Source: Chelatococcus sp. YT9
Lineage (GTDB): Bacteria > Pseudomonadota > Alphaproteobacteria > Rhizobiales > Beijerinckiaceae
Assembly: GCF_018398315.1 (NCBI RefSeq)
Contig: NZ_JAHBRW010000001.1
Coordinates: 3,728,501-3,792,500 of the forward strand
Length of the DNA: 64,000 nucleotides
Reading direction: 5' to 3'
In this document: positions 55,299 to 64,000 of the stretch, in pieces
How positions within the stretch are numbered: the first letter of the stretch is position 1
Layout: the number at the start of each line of letters is the position of its first letter
Notes under the pieces: generated by a model
Databases searched by the model: none
What the model was told of the DNA's origin: nothing
Seen by the model: the letters and a program-made list of their open reading frames with translations, nothing else
Position numbers and translations under genes: made by a program

Positions 55299-55323
55299 CC
55301 TTATACTACTAAGGCCCTAAGGC

Positions 55324-58300
55324 TTAGGCGTAAATGATGTTGAACTGCGACACGTCGTTCGCGTCAGCACCAAGACCGACAAGAGTGATCTCACCAGCGA
55401 AAGCACCAGTGATCGACGTGATATGCAGGTCAACGCCGTCATTCACGAAGGACAGCTGACCGGCGCTCGTCACGCCGAAGACCGACAGATCGATGCGGTC
55501 GGAGGTGGCAGTGTTGCCGCCTTCGAAGAAGTCGATCGTAATGTCGCCGACTCCCGCTCCATCGAATGTGAAGATTTCACGGGTGGCATAGAGATCCTCA
55601 GCCGTGAAGTTCACGAAGTCGGTCGCGCCGAGGTGGTACTCAACAGCGGTCGCGCCGTAGAGAGCGTCCGAAGCATCAACCGTGAGGTTGGCTACAACGC
55701 CAGACACGTCGAGCGTAGTGAAGCTGGCGAGATCGTCTGCCAACTCAACATTGGCGTTGTTGCCAGCAACTACGCTCAGCGAGATGAGGCCCGCGTTGCC
55801 CGATGTGCTCCCGTAGACGTCCACGTCAACATCGTTGCCAGCTGCGATAGCAGCTGTCACGACACCGGTGTTGATGAACTGAACGTCGGAGTCGACGCCA
55901 GCGGTCGCCGTGAAGGTGAATGAGCCCACAACATCATGGATGTGTGCGTCGGCATCTTGACCGCCCTCGACGTTGACCGTCTCGAGGCTATCAAAGCCTT
56001 CGGGGAGAACCAGCGGGACCTCAGGCGTACCCTGAACCGTATTGATAACGGGGTTGGTCCAGGTTCCTTGAGAGATTGCCAGCGGGAAGCTGGTAACATC
56101 ACCCTGGTTGCCTACGTCGTTCCAGACTATCTCGACGTCTGCGCCATTCCGCGTCGCGGTCAGCAGCGAGCTCAGATTCGTGTTGAGATAATCAACGATG
56201 TCCTGAGCGACACCCTGGTCGTGCAGCGGGCTGGTCGGTCCGATGCCGAAGCCGAAGGGGTTCGCAAAAGACGTGGCATAAGGAACGATGATTGAGCCGC
56301 CTGGGAAGCCCTGGCTTGACAATACGATCTGACCCGAGGTCTGAGATGTTTCGCCAAGACCAGCGCCGACGTTCACACCCGTTACGTTAACGGTGAACGT
56401 TGCGACTTCTTGCGTGCCGGGATCGTACGGCACGCCAGCTACGCCTTCGAACTCGAGGTAAGCGTCTCCTCCGGCTACAACATTGACGTTCCGAAGAGCA
56501 TCGAGATCCTCGCCAGGAGCGGAGGCATCGAACTCGACAGCAGCGTCCGCGGCAGCTGCGACATCAACATTCTGGAGAGACGCAACGTCGTCGCCCCCGT
56601 CCACGTCCACCCAGACATTGCCGTTCAGCAAGTCCGACGTTTCGATCTTAAGCGTCGTCAGAGCAGCGCCAGAAAGGGCGTCGATGTCGATGGTGCCGTC
56701 AAAGGACTTGACCGTGAGATCAGCAACGTCACCGACGTTAAGGCTGAGATCCTCAATGCCGAACTCGGAGTCGATAGTCAGCACGTCGACGGTGTTCGCC
56801 AGCGTGAGCCAGTTTCCATTTCCGTCAACGAAGGTGAAGTCGAGGGTTGTGACTTGGTCGCCGATGCCATCAAGATCGAGCGTCGCGTCGCCGCCAAGAC
56901 TGATGTCGTCAACAAACTCGAGGACGCCATTGAAGCCCACAAGCGTGGTGCCGGTGAAATCGAGGGCGTTGATGTCGCCATCGTCATAGACCTTGGCGAG
57001 CGCGAATTCGTTGTCACCCGCTCCGAGATCGATGAGGATGTCCTCGCCGTCGAAGTTGGCGCCGTTCACGACAACGCGGTCGTCGCCCGAGCCGGTCTCG
57101 ACGCTCTCGAGAACCTCGGAACCACGCAGGTCAATGTCGAGGTCGCCCGACATGGTGCTCGCGTCGAGCGTCTTCAGGCTATCCCACTGCTGCTGGAACC
57201 AGTTGCCGCGCACGTTGAGATCGCCGTCACCGTCGATGGTGAGGTTCTCGACGGTGCCGTGCAGCCCGTAGTTTATCTGCAGGTAGTTGTCGCCGGTCAC
57301 CGTCAGCGCGAGATCGGTAATGACGTCATCGCCGTTCGCGTGCACGTGCAGCTCGGTGCGATTGTCCTCGTCCTTGCCGACCTTGTTGATCTCAACAGCC
57401 TGCGCGGCGTGGTCGCTGCCGAGCGCGTCGGCCGCATACGACGCATAGAACGTCGTGTTGCCAGACACGTTGTCGAGGCCAAGAAGAACCGAGTTCTGGA
57501 TCTCGTAGACGTCGAGGTCGCGCGTCGAGTTGACGTTGCGGACTTCTTCCACGCCTTCGACACGGGTCATGTCGAGTTCGGCGTCGTTGTCACGTGACGT
57601 GAGCTGGAACTCTTCGATGTTCTTGATCGACGGATCGTCAGAGCCACCGATGCCGGTAAAGCCGTTGAGCTCGGCCTTGAGAATGTCGTGTCCGTCACCG
57701 CCGTCGAGCACGTCAACGCCCTGGAGCGTCTGCGTGGCGAAAAGCCCGTCAAGGCCGGTCTTGAGCGGCGCGGAGAAAATCTCGTCGCTGCCCGTGCCGA
57801 CGATGTGGTCAGCCTGGACGGTCAGGTCGTAGACCGTCGTGAGAACGTCGAACAGCGAACCCGTGTAGATGCCTTCGCCATCGGCCGCGGCGAGGAGGAA
57901 GCCCTCGACATAAGGCTCGGTCGACTCGATGAATTCCGGCGACTGGGAGAAGCCGACGATGACTTCGGCGAGCGAGCCGCCGTTGTTCAGGACTTCGGTC
58001 CAGAAGGCGATGCCAGCGGCGTCACCCGGACGGCCGAGAACGTTCGCGTAGAGACGACCGACGATCTCGGAGTTGGACAGGCCACCATATTGGGACTCGA
58101 ATTCGCCGGAATCGCCGAAGGCGCTGGCGAGCTCGGGGAGGGTCAGGCCCTGGCCGCCATTATACTGGGCGACCCAGAAATCAAGACCGTCGGAATCCGG
58201 CACGCGGCCGAAGACGGCCTGGTAAAGGCGAACGACTGGATCGACCGTAACCGTAGCCGCAGCCAGAAGAGCGTTGTCGAGCGCTTCGACGCTGGGGCTG

Positions 58301-58389
58301 TCCGCATAGGCGGCGACCTGCGCCTCGGACGGAGTGGACCGGAGGATCCCCTCGTAGCGCTGAATGACGACATCAGCAGGAAGTGTCAT
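55324..58389 (-). CDS. DUF4214-containing S-layer-like protein, type I secretion substrate
   Basis: The 1021-residue acidic, cysteine-free protein has a DUF4214 region at about residues 5-170 (VRLYQAVFGRVPDSDGLDFWV and RLYANVLGRPGDAAGIAFW). About 800 residues of Val/Asp/Asn-rich beta repeats follow, ending in DVSQFNIIYA. No N-terminal signal peptide is present. The size, composition and C-terminal hydrophobic end fit S-layer or large surface proteins exported by PrtD/RsaD-type systems. DUF4214 often anchors or binds glycans. The ATG follows AGAGGTTACC. SapC and the exporter are encoded in the same direction. Confidence 0.85.
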   Translation of the reverse strand: MTLPADVVIQRYEGILRSTPSEAQVAAYADSPSVEALDNALLAAATVTVDPVVRLYQAVFGRVPDSDGLDFWVAQYNGGQGLTLPELASAFGDSGEFESQYGGLSNSEIVGRLYANVLGRPGDAAGIAFWTEVLNNGGSLAEVIVGFSQSPEFIESTEPYVEGFLLAAADGEGIYTGSLFDVLTTVYDLTVQADHIVGTGSDEIFSAPLKTGLDGLFATQTLQGVDVLDGGDGHDILKAELNGFTGIGGSDDPSIKNIEEFQLTSRDNDAELDMTRVEGVEEVRNVNSTRDLDVYEIQNSVLLGLDNVSGNTTFYASYAADALGSDHAAQAVEINKVGKDEDNRTELHVHANGDDVITDLALTVTGDNYLQINYGLHGTVENLTIDGDGDLNVRGNWFQQQWDSLKTLDASTMSGDLDIDLRGSEVLESVETGSGDDRVVVNGANFDGEDILIDLGAGDNEFALAKVYDDGDINALDFTGTTLVGFNGVLEFVDDISLGGDATLDLDGIGDQVTTLDFTFVDGNGNWLTLANTVDVLTIDSEFGIEDLSLNVGDVADLTVKSFDGTIDIDALSGAALTTLKIETSDLLNGNVWVDVDGGDDVASLQNVDVAAAADAAVEFDASAPGEDLDALRNVNVVAGGDAYLEFEGVAGVPYDPGTQEVATFTVNVTGVNVGAGLGETSQTSGQIVLSSQGFPGGSIIVPYATSFANPFGFGIGPTSPLHDQGVAQDIVDYLNTNLSSLLTATRNGADVEIVWNDVGNQGDVTSFPLAISQGTWTNPVINTVQGTPEVPLVLPEGFDSLETVNVEGGQDADAHIHDVVGSFTFTATAGVDSDVQFINTGVVTAAIAAGNDVDVDVYGSTSGNAGLISLSVVAGNNANVELADDLASFTTLDVSGVVANLTVDASDALYGATAVEYHLGATDFVNFTAEDLYATREIFTFDGAGVGDITIDFFEGGNTATSDRIDLSVFGVTSAGQLSFVNDGVDLHITSITGAFAGEITLVGLGADANDVSQFNIIYA

Positions 58390-58458
58390 GGTAACCTCTT
58401 GATCAAAAAGGCGTTAAGCCAGCCGCTGCCGGAATCGTCAGCGCAGCTTGCAAGAGGC

Positions 58459-58486
58459 TATACAGCGATTACCATACTGCTGTAAA
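58459..58486 (-). promoter_or_regulatory. Possible promoter of the S-layer-like gene
   Basis: On the minus strand TTTACA (58486-58481) is followed by a TATA-containing box at 58464-58457 with 16-18 base spacing. It lies about 70 bases upstream of the ATG in a locally AT-rich stretch. The rest of 58500-58886 holds no supported gene; its short open frames lack domains. Confidence 0.4.
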
Positions 58487-58886
58487 TGTCTTTTATATGC
58501 AGAGCTTAAGCGCCGTTGGGCATTCCTGCGGCGCTCGATCCGTAAAAAATCGAAACAAATCAGCGGGGTATGGGGCCATGTTGAATTCCGTTAAACACGG
58601 GCCGGCTGTCCGAAATAGATAGTGAACAGTAGGTTACGTCGTGCGCTCACCGTTCGCGCCATGCCCGGCGGCGCGGTGTTGCAGGAGATGTTCTTGTCAA
58701 ATTGGGTCAGCTGCGCTGTCGTTTCTCGATGTGGGCGTCGATGCGCCGCACCGGAGCTCCGCAGTCTTCATTGATCTTGCGCCGGCAAAACTTCTGCGGT
58801 GCGGGCAATCTTCTTGATCTTGATGTGACAAAGACTTATCTTGAAAACGGTGATCACTTGCTGGGCAGATTGTTCGAGAATCCCTG

Positions 58887-59186
58887 ATGTACGGAAATCC
58901 GCAGAGGCGCAGCGCCAATGACGTGCAGGAGCTCAGACGCGAAGCCGGCCGCTGGCTGAAGCAGCGTCGCGAGGCGTGTAATCTGTCGCAGCGTGATCTC
59001 TCTACGCTTGTCGGCACGGACTACTATACCTTCATCTCCCAGCTTGAGACCGGCCGGGGACGTATCCCTCCGGATCGATACCGGGTTTGGGCGGAGGCTC
59101 TGCAGATGGAGCCGAAGGAGTTCGTGCGGCAGATCCTCAGGTTCTATGATCCCGCCACTTACGAGATTCTCTTCGAGGAAGCCTGA
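58887..59186 (+). CDS. XRE-family helix-turn-helix regulator
   Basis: The 99-residue protein is a single HTH_3-type domain: WLKQRREACNLSQRDLSTLVGTDYYTFISQLETGRGRIPPDRYRVWAEAL (about residues 23-72). It is divergent from the S-layer-like gene across a 500-base gap and is followed 89 bases later by an unknown 515-residue protein gene. It may regulate the surface-protein locus. Confidence 0.85.
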   Translation: MYGNPQRRSANDVQELRREAGRWLKQRREACNLSQRDLSTLVGTDYYTFISQLETGRGRIPPDRYRVWAEALQMEPKEFVRQILRFYDPATYEILFEEA

Positions 59187-59274
59187 TCGGCACGGGGCGT
59201 CGGCGCCCTAGTCAGTCGTATTGTGCCGGAGTTCGTTCGGCCCTCCCGCGGCGCGCAGTAATCTTGGGATCGGT

Positions 59275-60822
59275 ATGGCATCAAACGTCGCCCAGCTTTT
59301 CTCGTTTCGCCCCCGTTCGAACGACTGGAGCAACCAGGAACTCGCGGAGTTCTACAGGGTGGAAGCGTCGCTCGTGCAGGCGGGGCTCTTGGTTGATACC
59401 GATCGGGGCATCACCGATGAGAACGAACCCTGGTTCGTCTTCTGCAATTCCGAGACAGGCGACGTCATCATTCATTTCGCCCGTATAGATGGGGCCTATG
59501 TAGCGGCCAGCGGCGCGTTTGACGGCGTGCTGCGCGGGCGGGATTTCCGCTCCGTGGTCGAGGCGCTTCTCAGTCGTCACCCGCTCGTCATGCCGAAGGC
59601 GCGCGACAACATCCGGCTGCACCCGAGTTCCCTGCTCGTGGCGCTCGTCGCGACCGCGTTCTTCAAGCTGTCGGACGTCGATGCCCAGGCGAGCGAGGCC
59701 AATCACAAGGGCTCGGACGGGGGCTCGTCGCGGGAGATCTGGATCAAATCCGACGGGGACGTGAAGCAGGCAAGCATCCAGCTCGACCGTCGCCATGTCG
59801 CGGTCGTCCTGGCCGCCATGACCTTCGCCGTGACCCATGACTTCAATGGCGACTGGACACACTGGCTGAGTAAGGCGGCGGATTGGCTGGACGAGGACCA
59901 TGGCGCTTCGGACGTCGCGGCGGCTCCAAGGCTGGCGAGCGATTTGATCGAGTTCGCGAATCTGGCGGAGACACCGTCGGATGCCGCGCCGGTACGCGTG
60001 GAGCACGCCAGCATTCTGCCGCTGGATGGCGGACACATCGAGCAACTGGCGACGTTGTTCGGCGACAAGCTGTCTTTGCTCAGCTTGCTAACAAGTCTTA
60101 TGAACGGGACGCAAACCGCTGAGAAAGCTGGCGGTTCCGGCGTGGAGCTGCCGGGCGCAGTGGCGGTGGTCGAGGATCTGAGCACCTACAATAACCAAGA
60201 GGCCGCCCGCAATGGCTCCTCCGCGGCCGCCGATACGCCTCGCGAAATGGTGGCAGGACGAGATCGCGAGGTCACGACCGAGCAGAAGGCGGACAGCGCT
60301 GAAGTCGTGACGGTGGTGCTCAGCCAATCTCCGTCCGAGCAGTCCTCGTTACCGGTCGTGGAAGCGGTCCGCTATGTGGAAAGCAGCGGGCTGGCCTCTG
60401 TGGACAGCCGCGAGATCCTGAAAGTCGGTGACGGCCTGCTGGCTTCCTTGACGAGCGGCGACATCGCGTTGGGTCCGATTGCCGATGTGCTCCCTGAAGC
60501 CGCGTCGACCCCTTCGTCCGGACAAGACGGCAAGGATCAGGCGAGCGGACTGGCGGTTAAGATCGAGGCGCTGTTCGGTGACAACCGTCCCCTCCATGCC
60601 TTTCACGATGATGCCGACGACTACAAAAGCGTCATGGCGACCTTCAAGGAGAAGAACGCTGACTTCGAAGTGGCGCTATCGGGTAAGGACATCGTCTTTT
60701 ACGACCTGACGCCGGATGTGCACCCGGGCGACGCCCTGAGCTTTGTCACCTGGACATTCGAAGACGGTTCGACGCTGAGCCTGATAGGGGTTTTGCCGCA
60801 CGAGATCGCCATCGCGGCCTGA
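59275..60822 (+). CDS. Large protein of unknown function beside the S-layer locus
   Basis: The 515-residue protein starts MASNVAQLFSFRPRSNDWSNQELAEFYRVE. A globular N-terminal part (FCNSETGDVIIHFARIDGAYVAASGAFDGVLRG) is followed by one hydrophobic segment (RRHVAVVLAAMTFAVTHDF, about 180-198). A long low-complexity Ser/Ala/Glu region and a small C-terminal domain (DDADDYKSVMATFKEKN) come last. The ATG at 59275 is preferred over an open frame from 59221. I recognise no family. Its place next to an S-layer gene and an XRE regulator suggests a partner in surface assembly or its control. Confidence 0.65.
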   Translation: MASNVAQLFSFRPRSNDWSNQELAEFYRVEASLVQAGLLVDTDRGITDENEPWFVFCNSETGDVIIHFARIDGAYVAASGAFDGVLRGRDFRSVVEALLSRHPLVMPKARDNIRLHPSSLLVALVATAFFKLSDVDAQASEANHKGSDGGSSREIWIKSDGDVKQASIQLDRRHVAVVLAAMTFAVTHDFNGDWTHWLSKAADWLDEDHGASDVAAAPRLASDLIEFANLAETPSDAAPVRVEHASILPLDGGHIEQLATLFGDKLSLLSLLTSLMNGTQTAEKAGGSGVELPGAVAVVEDLSTYNNQEAARNGSSAAADTPREMVAGRDREVTTEQKADSAEVVTVVLSQSPSEQSSLPVVEAVRYVESSGLASVDSREILKVGDGLLASLTSGDIALGPIADVLPEAASTPSSGQDGKDQASGLAVKIEALFGDNRPLHAFHDDADDYKSVMATFKEKNADFEVALSGKDIVFYDLTPDVHPGDALSFVTWTFEDGSTLSLIGVLPHEIAIAA

Positions 60823-60849
60823 GCAGCAAGGCCCATCATCGCATATCAG

Positions 60850-60878
60850 AACCCCGACCCATGTGTCGTTGGGGTTTT
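60850..60878 (+). terminator. Probable terminator after the unknown protein gene
   Basis: AACCCCGAC (60850-60858) pairs with the GTC and GGGGTT segments of GTCGTTGGGGTT, leaving a small bulge, and is followed by TTTTATTG. It lies 28 bases after the stop. Confidence 0.65.
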
Positions 60879-61030
60879 ATTGTGCCTCAAGAGGGTCCTT
60901 CGGCGCTGCCGCATACCATTGATTCACTGGAAGCGATCCGATCGATCCTTCGCGCCGCAGCTCAAGGCGGATCGGCACCAGTCCGGAGCCAGGACGTAGG
61001 CGAACAATCGCTCACGACGCTCAGTGCGCT

Positions 61031-61546
61031 TTAGATGTCGATGCTGTCGTCCAAGCGGCGATCCGGCGTCCTCTGCACGGGAGGCGCTGTTTTTTCCACG
61101 ACAATGGAAATGGTGTAGCGCTCGACCGTCCTTCCCGAGACCACTTCGTATTCGATCTGATCCTGGCCACTGAAACCCTCACGAGACTGGTAAAACAGGG
61201 CTTGGGCGGGAGCTGGAATGGCCGCGCAAGGGCCGCTGGAGCGCTTTGATGAACCGCGCCGAACGACGAGGGTGCCATGGCCTGGCATCTTCTTGACGCG
61301 AATCTCAGCCAGGGGGCCGCGGCTGCAGTCAGGCTTGAGGCTCTGATATACCGCGACTCGATTGGGTTTACCGGTCTGCACCCGCAGCGTGCGATAGAGA
61401 ACGGTTTCAGCAAGCGCTGCCGAGAGGGGCGTTGAACACGCAAGCGCTCCAACTGCGGCGGAAAGGCATAACGTTCTCAAGCTTCGGGCGGCTCGAGAGA
61501 AGACAGCATGACCGTTGTCTCCTTCAGCCAGGCGGAGAGCATCCAT
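61031..61546 (-). CDS. Secreted protein of unknown function
   Basis: The 171-residue protein has an N-terminal export signal (RSLRTLCLSAAVGALACSTPLSAALA) and a small beta-rich domain. Its VKKMPGHGTLVV and LFYQSREGFSGQDQIEYEV pattern resembles bacterial cadherin/Ig-like repeat modules. A proline-rich tail ends the protein. I chose the ATG at 61546; one two codons upstream is possible. It is separate from the S-layer operon but could act on the cell surface. The 61553-61850 gap has no supported gene. Confidence 0.7.
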   Translation of the reverse strand: MDALRLAEGDNGHAVFSRAARSLRTLCLSAAVGALACSTPLSAALAETVLYRTLRVQTGKPNRVAVYQSLKPDCSRGPLAEIRVKKMPGHGTLVVRRGSSKRSSGPCAAIPAPAQALFYQSREGFSGQDQIEYEVVSGRTVERYTISIVVEKTAPPVQRTPDRRLDDSIDI

Positions 61547-61850
61547 ATGCATGTCTTCTCACTCTTCGTCGTTTCTGCCGATCGATCGATGTGAAGCTGC
61601 AGGCTTGCCAAGTCTAGAAGATCTTGTCCGGGTGCGAAACAGAAGAACGGCCCAAAGTGCGAGCCGTCAGTCTTTAACGTGGAAAAAATGTGCAACGCCA
61701 GATAGATGTTCCGCGGTCTTGAATCTTTTTGCCAGAGCAGGTTTGCAATCGAGCCGCCGCGAATGACGTGCTCACCAAACTATGGATGAATGGGACGCTT
61801 CCTAGCAGGGGGTGGCTCTCTGCCTTTCGGAAGCGTTCGCCACATCCGGA

Positions 61851-63299
61851 TTACCCGGAACGCTGGGTGCCTTCGAAGCTCCGGCTGGGTTCTATCGGCC
61901 TCGTTGGCAGGCTGAGTTCCCGCTCGATCCACGCGCCGAATGCGATGAGCGCCGCCTCGCGTCGCGGGTGCGCCACAATTTGGACGCCGATGGGTAGTCC
62001 GTCCGGGGCAAAGCCGATTGGCAAGGCGATCGCCGGACAAGCCGTCATCGAAAGGATTGCGGTGATTGCGATCCAGTCGAGATAGGTGTTCATGGCCACA
62101 CCCTCGATGGATGCAGGATAGAGCGTTTCGACCGGGAACGGCATGGCCTGCGTCGCTGGGCAGATCAAGAACTCGTGGCGATCGAGGAGATCAATCATAC
62201 GCCGGTAGAAATCCGCACGGTAGCGCTCGGCGGCCGCCAGGGTGGCGCCGGATTGTGAGGCGCCGCGTTCGATATCCTGCAAGACGCCAGCTGGGAAGAG
62301 CGCGCGATGCATGGGAAGGAAAGGCTCCCAAGCGGCCAGGAAGCTCGCGCCTCGTAGCGCGAGAAAGGCATCGAGGGCGCCGGTGATATCCGGCGTGGCG
62401 ACTTCCGTTCGCACCCCCGCGCGCACGAGCATTGCGACGAAGATTTCGAAAGCCGCTCGGATGGGTTGCGCAACGGGGAGCTGCCCGAGATCGACACTGA
62501 CCGCGACATGGCCCGGCTTTGACGGGGCGCGGGCTGCATCGAGGAAGGGTGGTTCCGTCGAAGGATTGGTCAGCACGTCGCCTGGATCATAGCCCACCAT
62601 CGCGTCAAGCAGGAGCGCGAGGTCGGTGACGTCGCGGGCCATCGGGCCTTCCACGGCAAGCGTATCGAAAGGCGCGGCGAGGCGCTTTCGCGGCACCCGC
62701 CCGGGCGTTGGGCGAAGGCCCGTGACGTTGCAGAAGGCTGCGGGAATACGCAGGCTGCCCCCCAGATCGTTGCCGTGGGCTAGCCAGGCTTCGCCTGTTG
62801 CGAGCGCAACAGCTGCGCCACCGGAGGAGCCGCCGCAAGTCAGCCTGATATCATAGGGATTGCGCGTCGCGCCGAAGACCGCATTGGTGGTCTGGGCACC
62901 GCCGAGCTCCGACAGATTGGACTTCGCGATGGGAACCGCGCCACGGCGCTCAAGAAGAGCGACGGTGCGGTCCGACGTGTCGGCGACCCGATCTCGAAAG
63001 AGTGGAGTGCCACTCGTGGTGCGCACGCCGGCGACGTCGTTGTTGTCCTTCACCACGATAGGCAGTCCCGCCAATAACGGGAGAGGCTCACCGCGCTTGC
63101 GGGCCGCATCGATGGCGGCAGCCTGCTCGCGTCCGCGTTCGAGACACAGGGTCGGCAGCGCATTTACGCTAGGCTCGATCGCTGCAATACGGGTAGCGGC
63201 AAGGTCGACGAGTTCGAGCGCGGATATCTCGCCCGCGCGCAGGAGACTGACGACGTGGTTTGCGCTGGCTCCGATCAATTCATCAGACATGGTTTTCAT
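61851..63299 (-). CDS. Amidase signature family hydrolase
   Basis: The 482-residue protein has the complete amidase signature. Lys84 is in GLPIVVKDNND, the cis-serine is in TCGGSSGGAAVALATG (about 158), and the nucleophile is Ser182 in NDLGGSLRIPA. It hydrolyses a carboxylic amide; the substrate is unknown and GatA is unlikely because GatB and GatC are absent. Its ATG overlaps the stop of the upstream LacI gene by four bases. An ATG three codons in is also possible. Confidence 0.9.
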   Translation of the reverse strand: MKTMSDELIGASANHVVSLLRAGEISALELVDLAATRIAAIEPSVNALPTLCLERGREQAAAIDAARKRGEPLPLLAGLPIVVKDNNDVAGVRTTSGTPLFRDRVADTSDRTVALLERRGAVPIAKSNLSELGGAQTTNAVFGATRNPYDIRLTCGGSSGGAAVALATGEAWLAHGNDLGGSLRIPAAFCNVTGLRPTPGRVPRKRLAAPFDTLAVEGPMARDVTDLALLLDAMVGYDPGDVLTNPSTEPPFLDAARAPSKPGHVAVSVDLGQLPVAQPIRAAFEIFVAMLVRAGVRTEVATPDITGALDAFLALRGASFLAAWEPFLPMHRALFPAGVLQDIERGASQSGATLAAAERYRADFYRRMIDLLDRHEFLICPATQAMPFPVETLYPASIEGVAMNTYLDWIAITAILSMTACPAIALPIGFAPDGLPIGVQIVAHPRREAALIAFGAWIERELSLPTRPIEPSRSFEGTQRSG

Positions 63300-64000
63300 C
63301 CAGCATGGTTTGAGTCGATTGAGGCGTCGTCAGCAGGGCTCCGGCCGGTAGAGTTCTGGCCCGTGGTAACGTGGCCTGCCTGTCGACGGTGACCGGGCCG
63401 GGCAGTCGACTCGCGCACCACCAGGCTGGGTGCGAGAACGCGGGTTTCGCCGGGGCCGGTCCGCACGCCCTGAATCCGGTCGATCAGAAGATCGAGCACG
63501 TGCTTGCCCATGGCGGCCACAGGCTGCGCGACCGTTGTCAGGCGAGGTGTGAATGCCCCCGCCCACGGGAAGTCGTCGATACCGATAACAGACACATCGC
63601 GCGGGCAGGCGAGGCCTAGATCGGCGAGGGCGCGCATTACACCGATGGTCATGACGTTATTGGTCGCGAAGATGGCAGTGGGCGCATCCTCGCGTCGCAG
63701 CATCTCTATGGCGGCCCTGTAAGCTTCGTTCTCGCGATAGCGCGCATCGCATATCAATGAAGGGTCGAAGGAGATACCAGCCGCCAGAAGTGTTTCCCTA
63801 TAGCCCTGCAGGCGGTCGGCCGCGGTGCGTAGTACCTCAGGTCCGTTGATGAGGCCGATGCGTCGGTGGCCGGCTTCGATGAGATGTGACGTTGCAAGCG
63901 CACCCGCGCGGTGATTGTCAAGGACGACGGCATCATAGCCGAGTTCGACCATACCGCGATCGACGAGAGCCACCGGCACGGCGAGCTCTGCAAGGATCGC
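63296..64000 (-). CDS. LacI-family regulator, N terminus outside the window
   Basis: The frame is open to the window edge and covers the periplasmic-binding-like domain: DNHRAGALATSHLIEAGHRRIGLINGP, then FATNNVMTIGVMRALADLGLACPRDVSVIGIDDFPWA, then TTVAQPVAAMGKHVLDLLI. The DNA-binding domain lies beyond 64000. It overlaps the amidase start (ATGA), so the regulator and amidase form one operon. It likely senses the amidase substrate or a related sugar or amide. Confidence 0.88.
   Translation of the reverse strand, partial: AILAELAVPVALVDRGMVELGYDAVVLDNHRAGALATSHLIEAGHRRIGLINGPEVLRTAADRLQGYRETLLAAGISFDPSLICDARYRENEAYRAAIEMLRREDAPTAIFATNNVMTIGVMRALADLGLACPRDVSVIGIDDFPWAGAFTPRLTTVAQPVAAMGKHVLDLLIDRIQGVRTGPGETRVLAPSLVVRESTARPGHRRQAGHVTTGQNSTGRSPADDASIDSNHAG

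Noticed and set aside
61851-63299. GatA subunit of the tRNA amidotransferase
   Set aside because: The amidase signature is shared, but no gatB or gatC is nearby and the gene is coupled to a LacI regulator, which indicates a catabolic amidase.

Overview
The window is GC-rich alphaproteobacterial DNA, most likely from the Hyphomicrobiales. The evidence is the RepB-type ParB proteins, the AapJ-like binding protein, the PrtD/PrtE-type secretion genes and a SapC/DUF4214 surface-layer locus. It reads as a chromosomal segment carrying an accessory island on the left, several small stress and repair clusters in the middle, an RNA-repair locus near 35-40.5 kb and a surface-protein secretion locus at 46-61 kb.

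Left part (1-10.3 kb): a defence and mobility island. It holds a two-gene operon of a ThsB/MTH538-like TIR protein and a SLATT membrane effector, and a translation-coupled cassette of a large serine recombinase with two RepB-type ParB proteins. A second candidate operon contains a DUF1883-TIR gene (split by a one-base frame change in a C6 tract), two tiny paralogous proteins and a UvrD/HelD-type helicase. Next (10.5-20.7 kb) is a metal and oxyanion block: arsR-arsC-arsC-acr3-arsH with a clear operator, chrA, a P1B-4 metal ATPase, and a scar where a LysR gene and a second metal ATPase are both truncated at one junction. A short arsH remnant lies beyond it. An AbiE toxin-antitoxin locus follows, with an intact antitoxin and a toxin gutted by an internal deletion.

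Middle (22-34.8 kb): topoisomerase IB, a DUF72 protein and a UdgX-type uracil-DNA glycosylase that has no cysteine at all. These are followed by a SufR-like regulator, a PACE efflux pump with a divergent LysR regulator, YbaK, an Fe/Mn superoxide dismutase, an ArsR-SRPBCC pair, an extra ClpP, a Nudix protein, and a DUF899/DUF2182 cluster.

RNA-repair locus (34.8-40.5 kb): rtcR (sigma-54 activator) is divergent from rsr (bacterial Ro60) and rtcB (RNA ligase), and rsr has a good sigma-54 promoter. The roughly 900 bases between rsr and rtcB contain no protein gene. They fold into five tandem Y RNAs (YrlA type). Each has a closing Ro-binding stem with the GNCGAANG signature, and inside it a circularly permuted tRNA mimic (T arm, then a capped acceptor-like stem, then a D arm). 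Compensatory changes between copies support both long-range helices. This tandem set of tRNA mimics, each apparently built on a different tRNA, is the most striking feature of the window.

Right part (40.6-64 kb): GNAT, GntR and BenE genes, an amino-acid binding protein, an L,D-transpeptidase and a lipoprotein. Then comes a type I secretion system (membrane fusion protein and ABC exporter) with two likely substrates: a 704-residue protein containing seven exact-length 63-bp repeats and a 1021-residue DUF4214 S-layer-like protein. SapC, a methyltransferase, an XRE regulator and an unknown 515-residue protein accompany them. The window ends in an amidase gene and a LacI regulator cut by the window edge.
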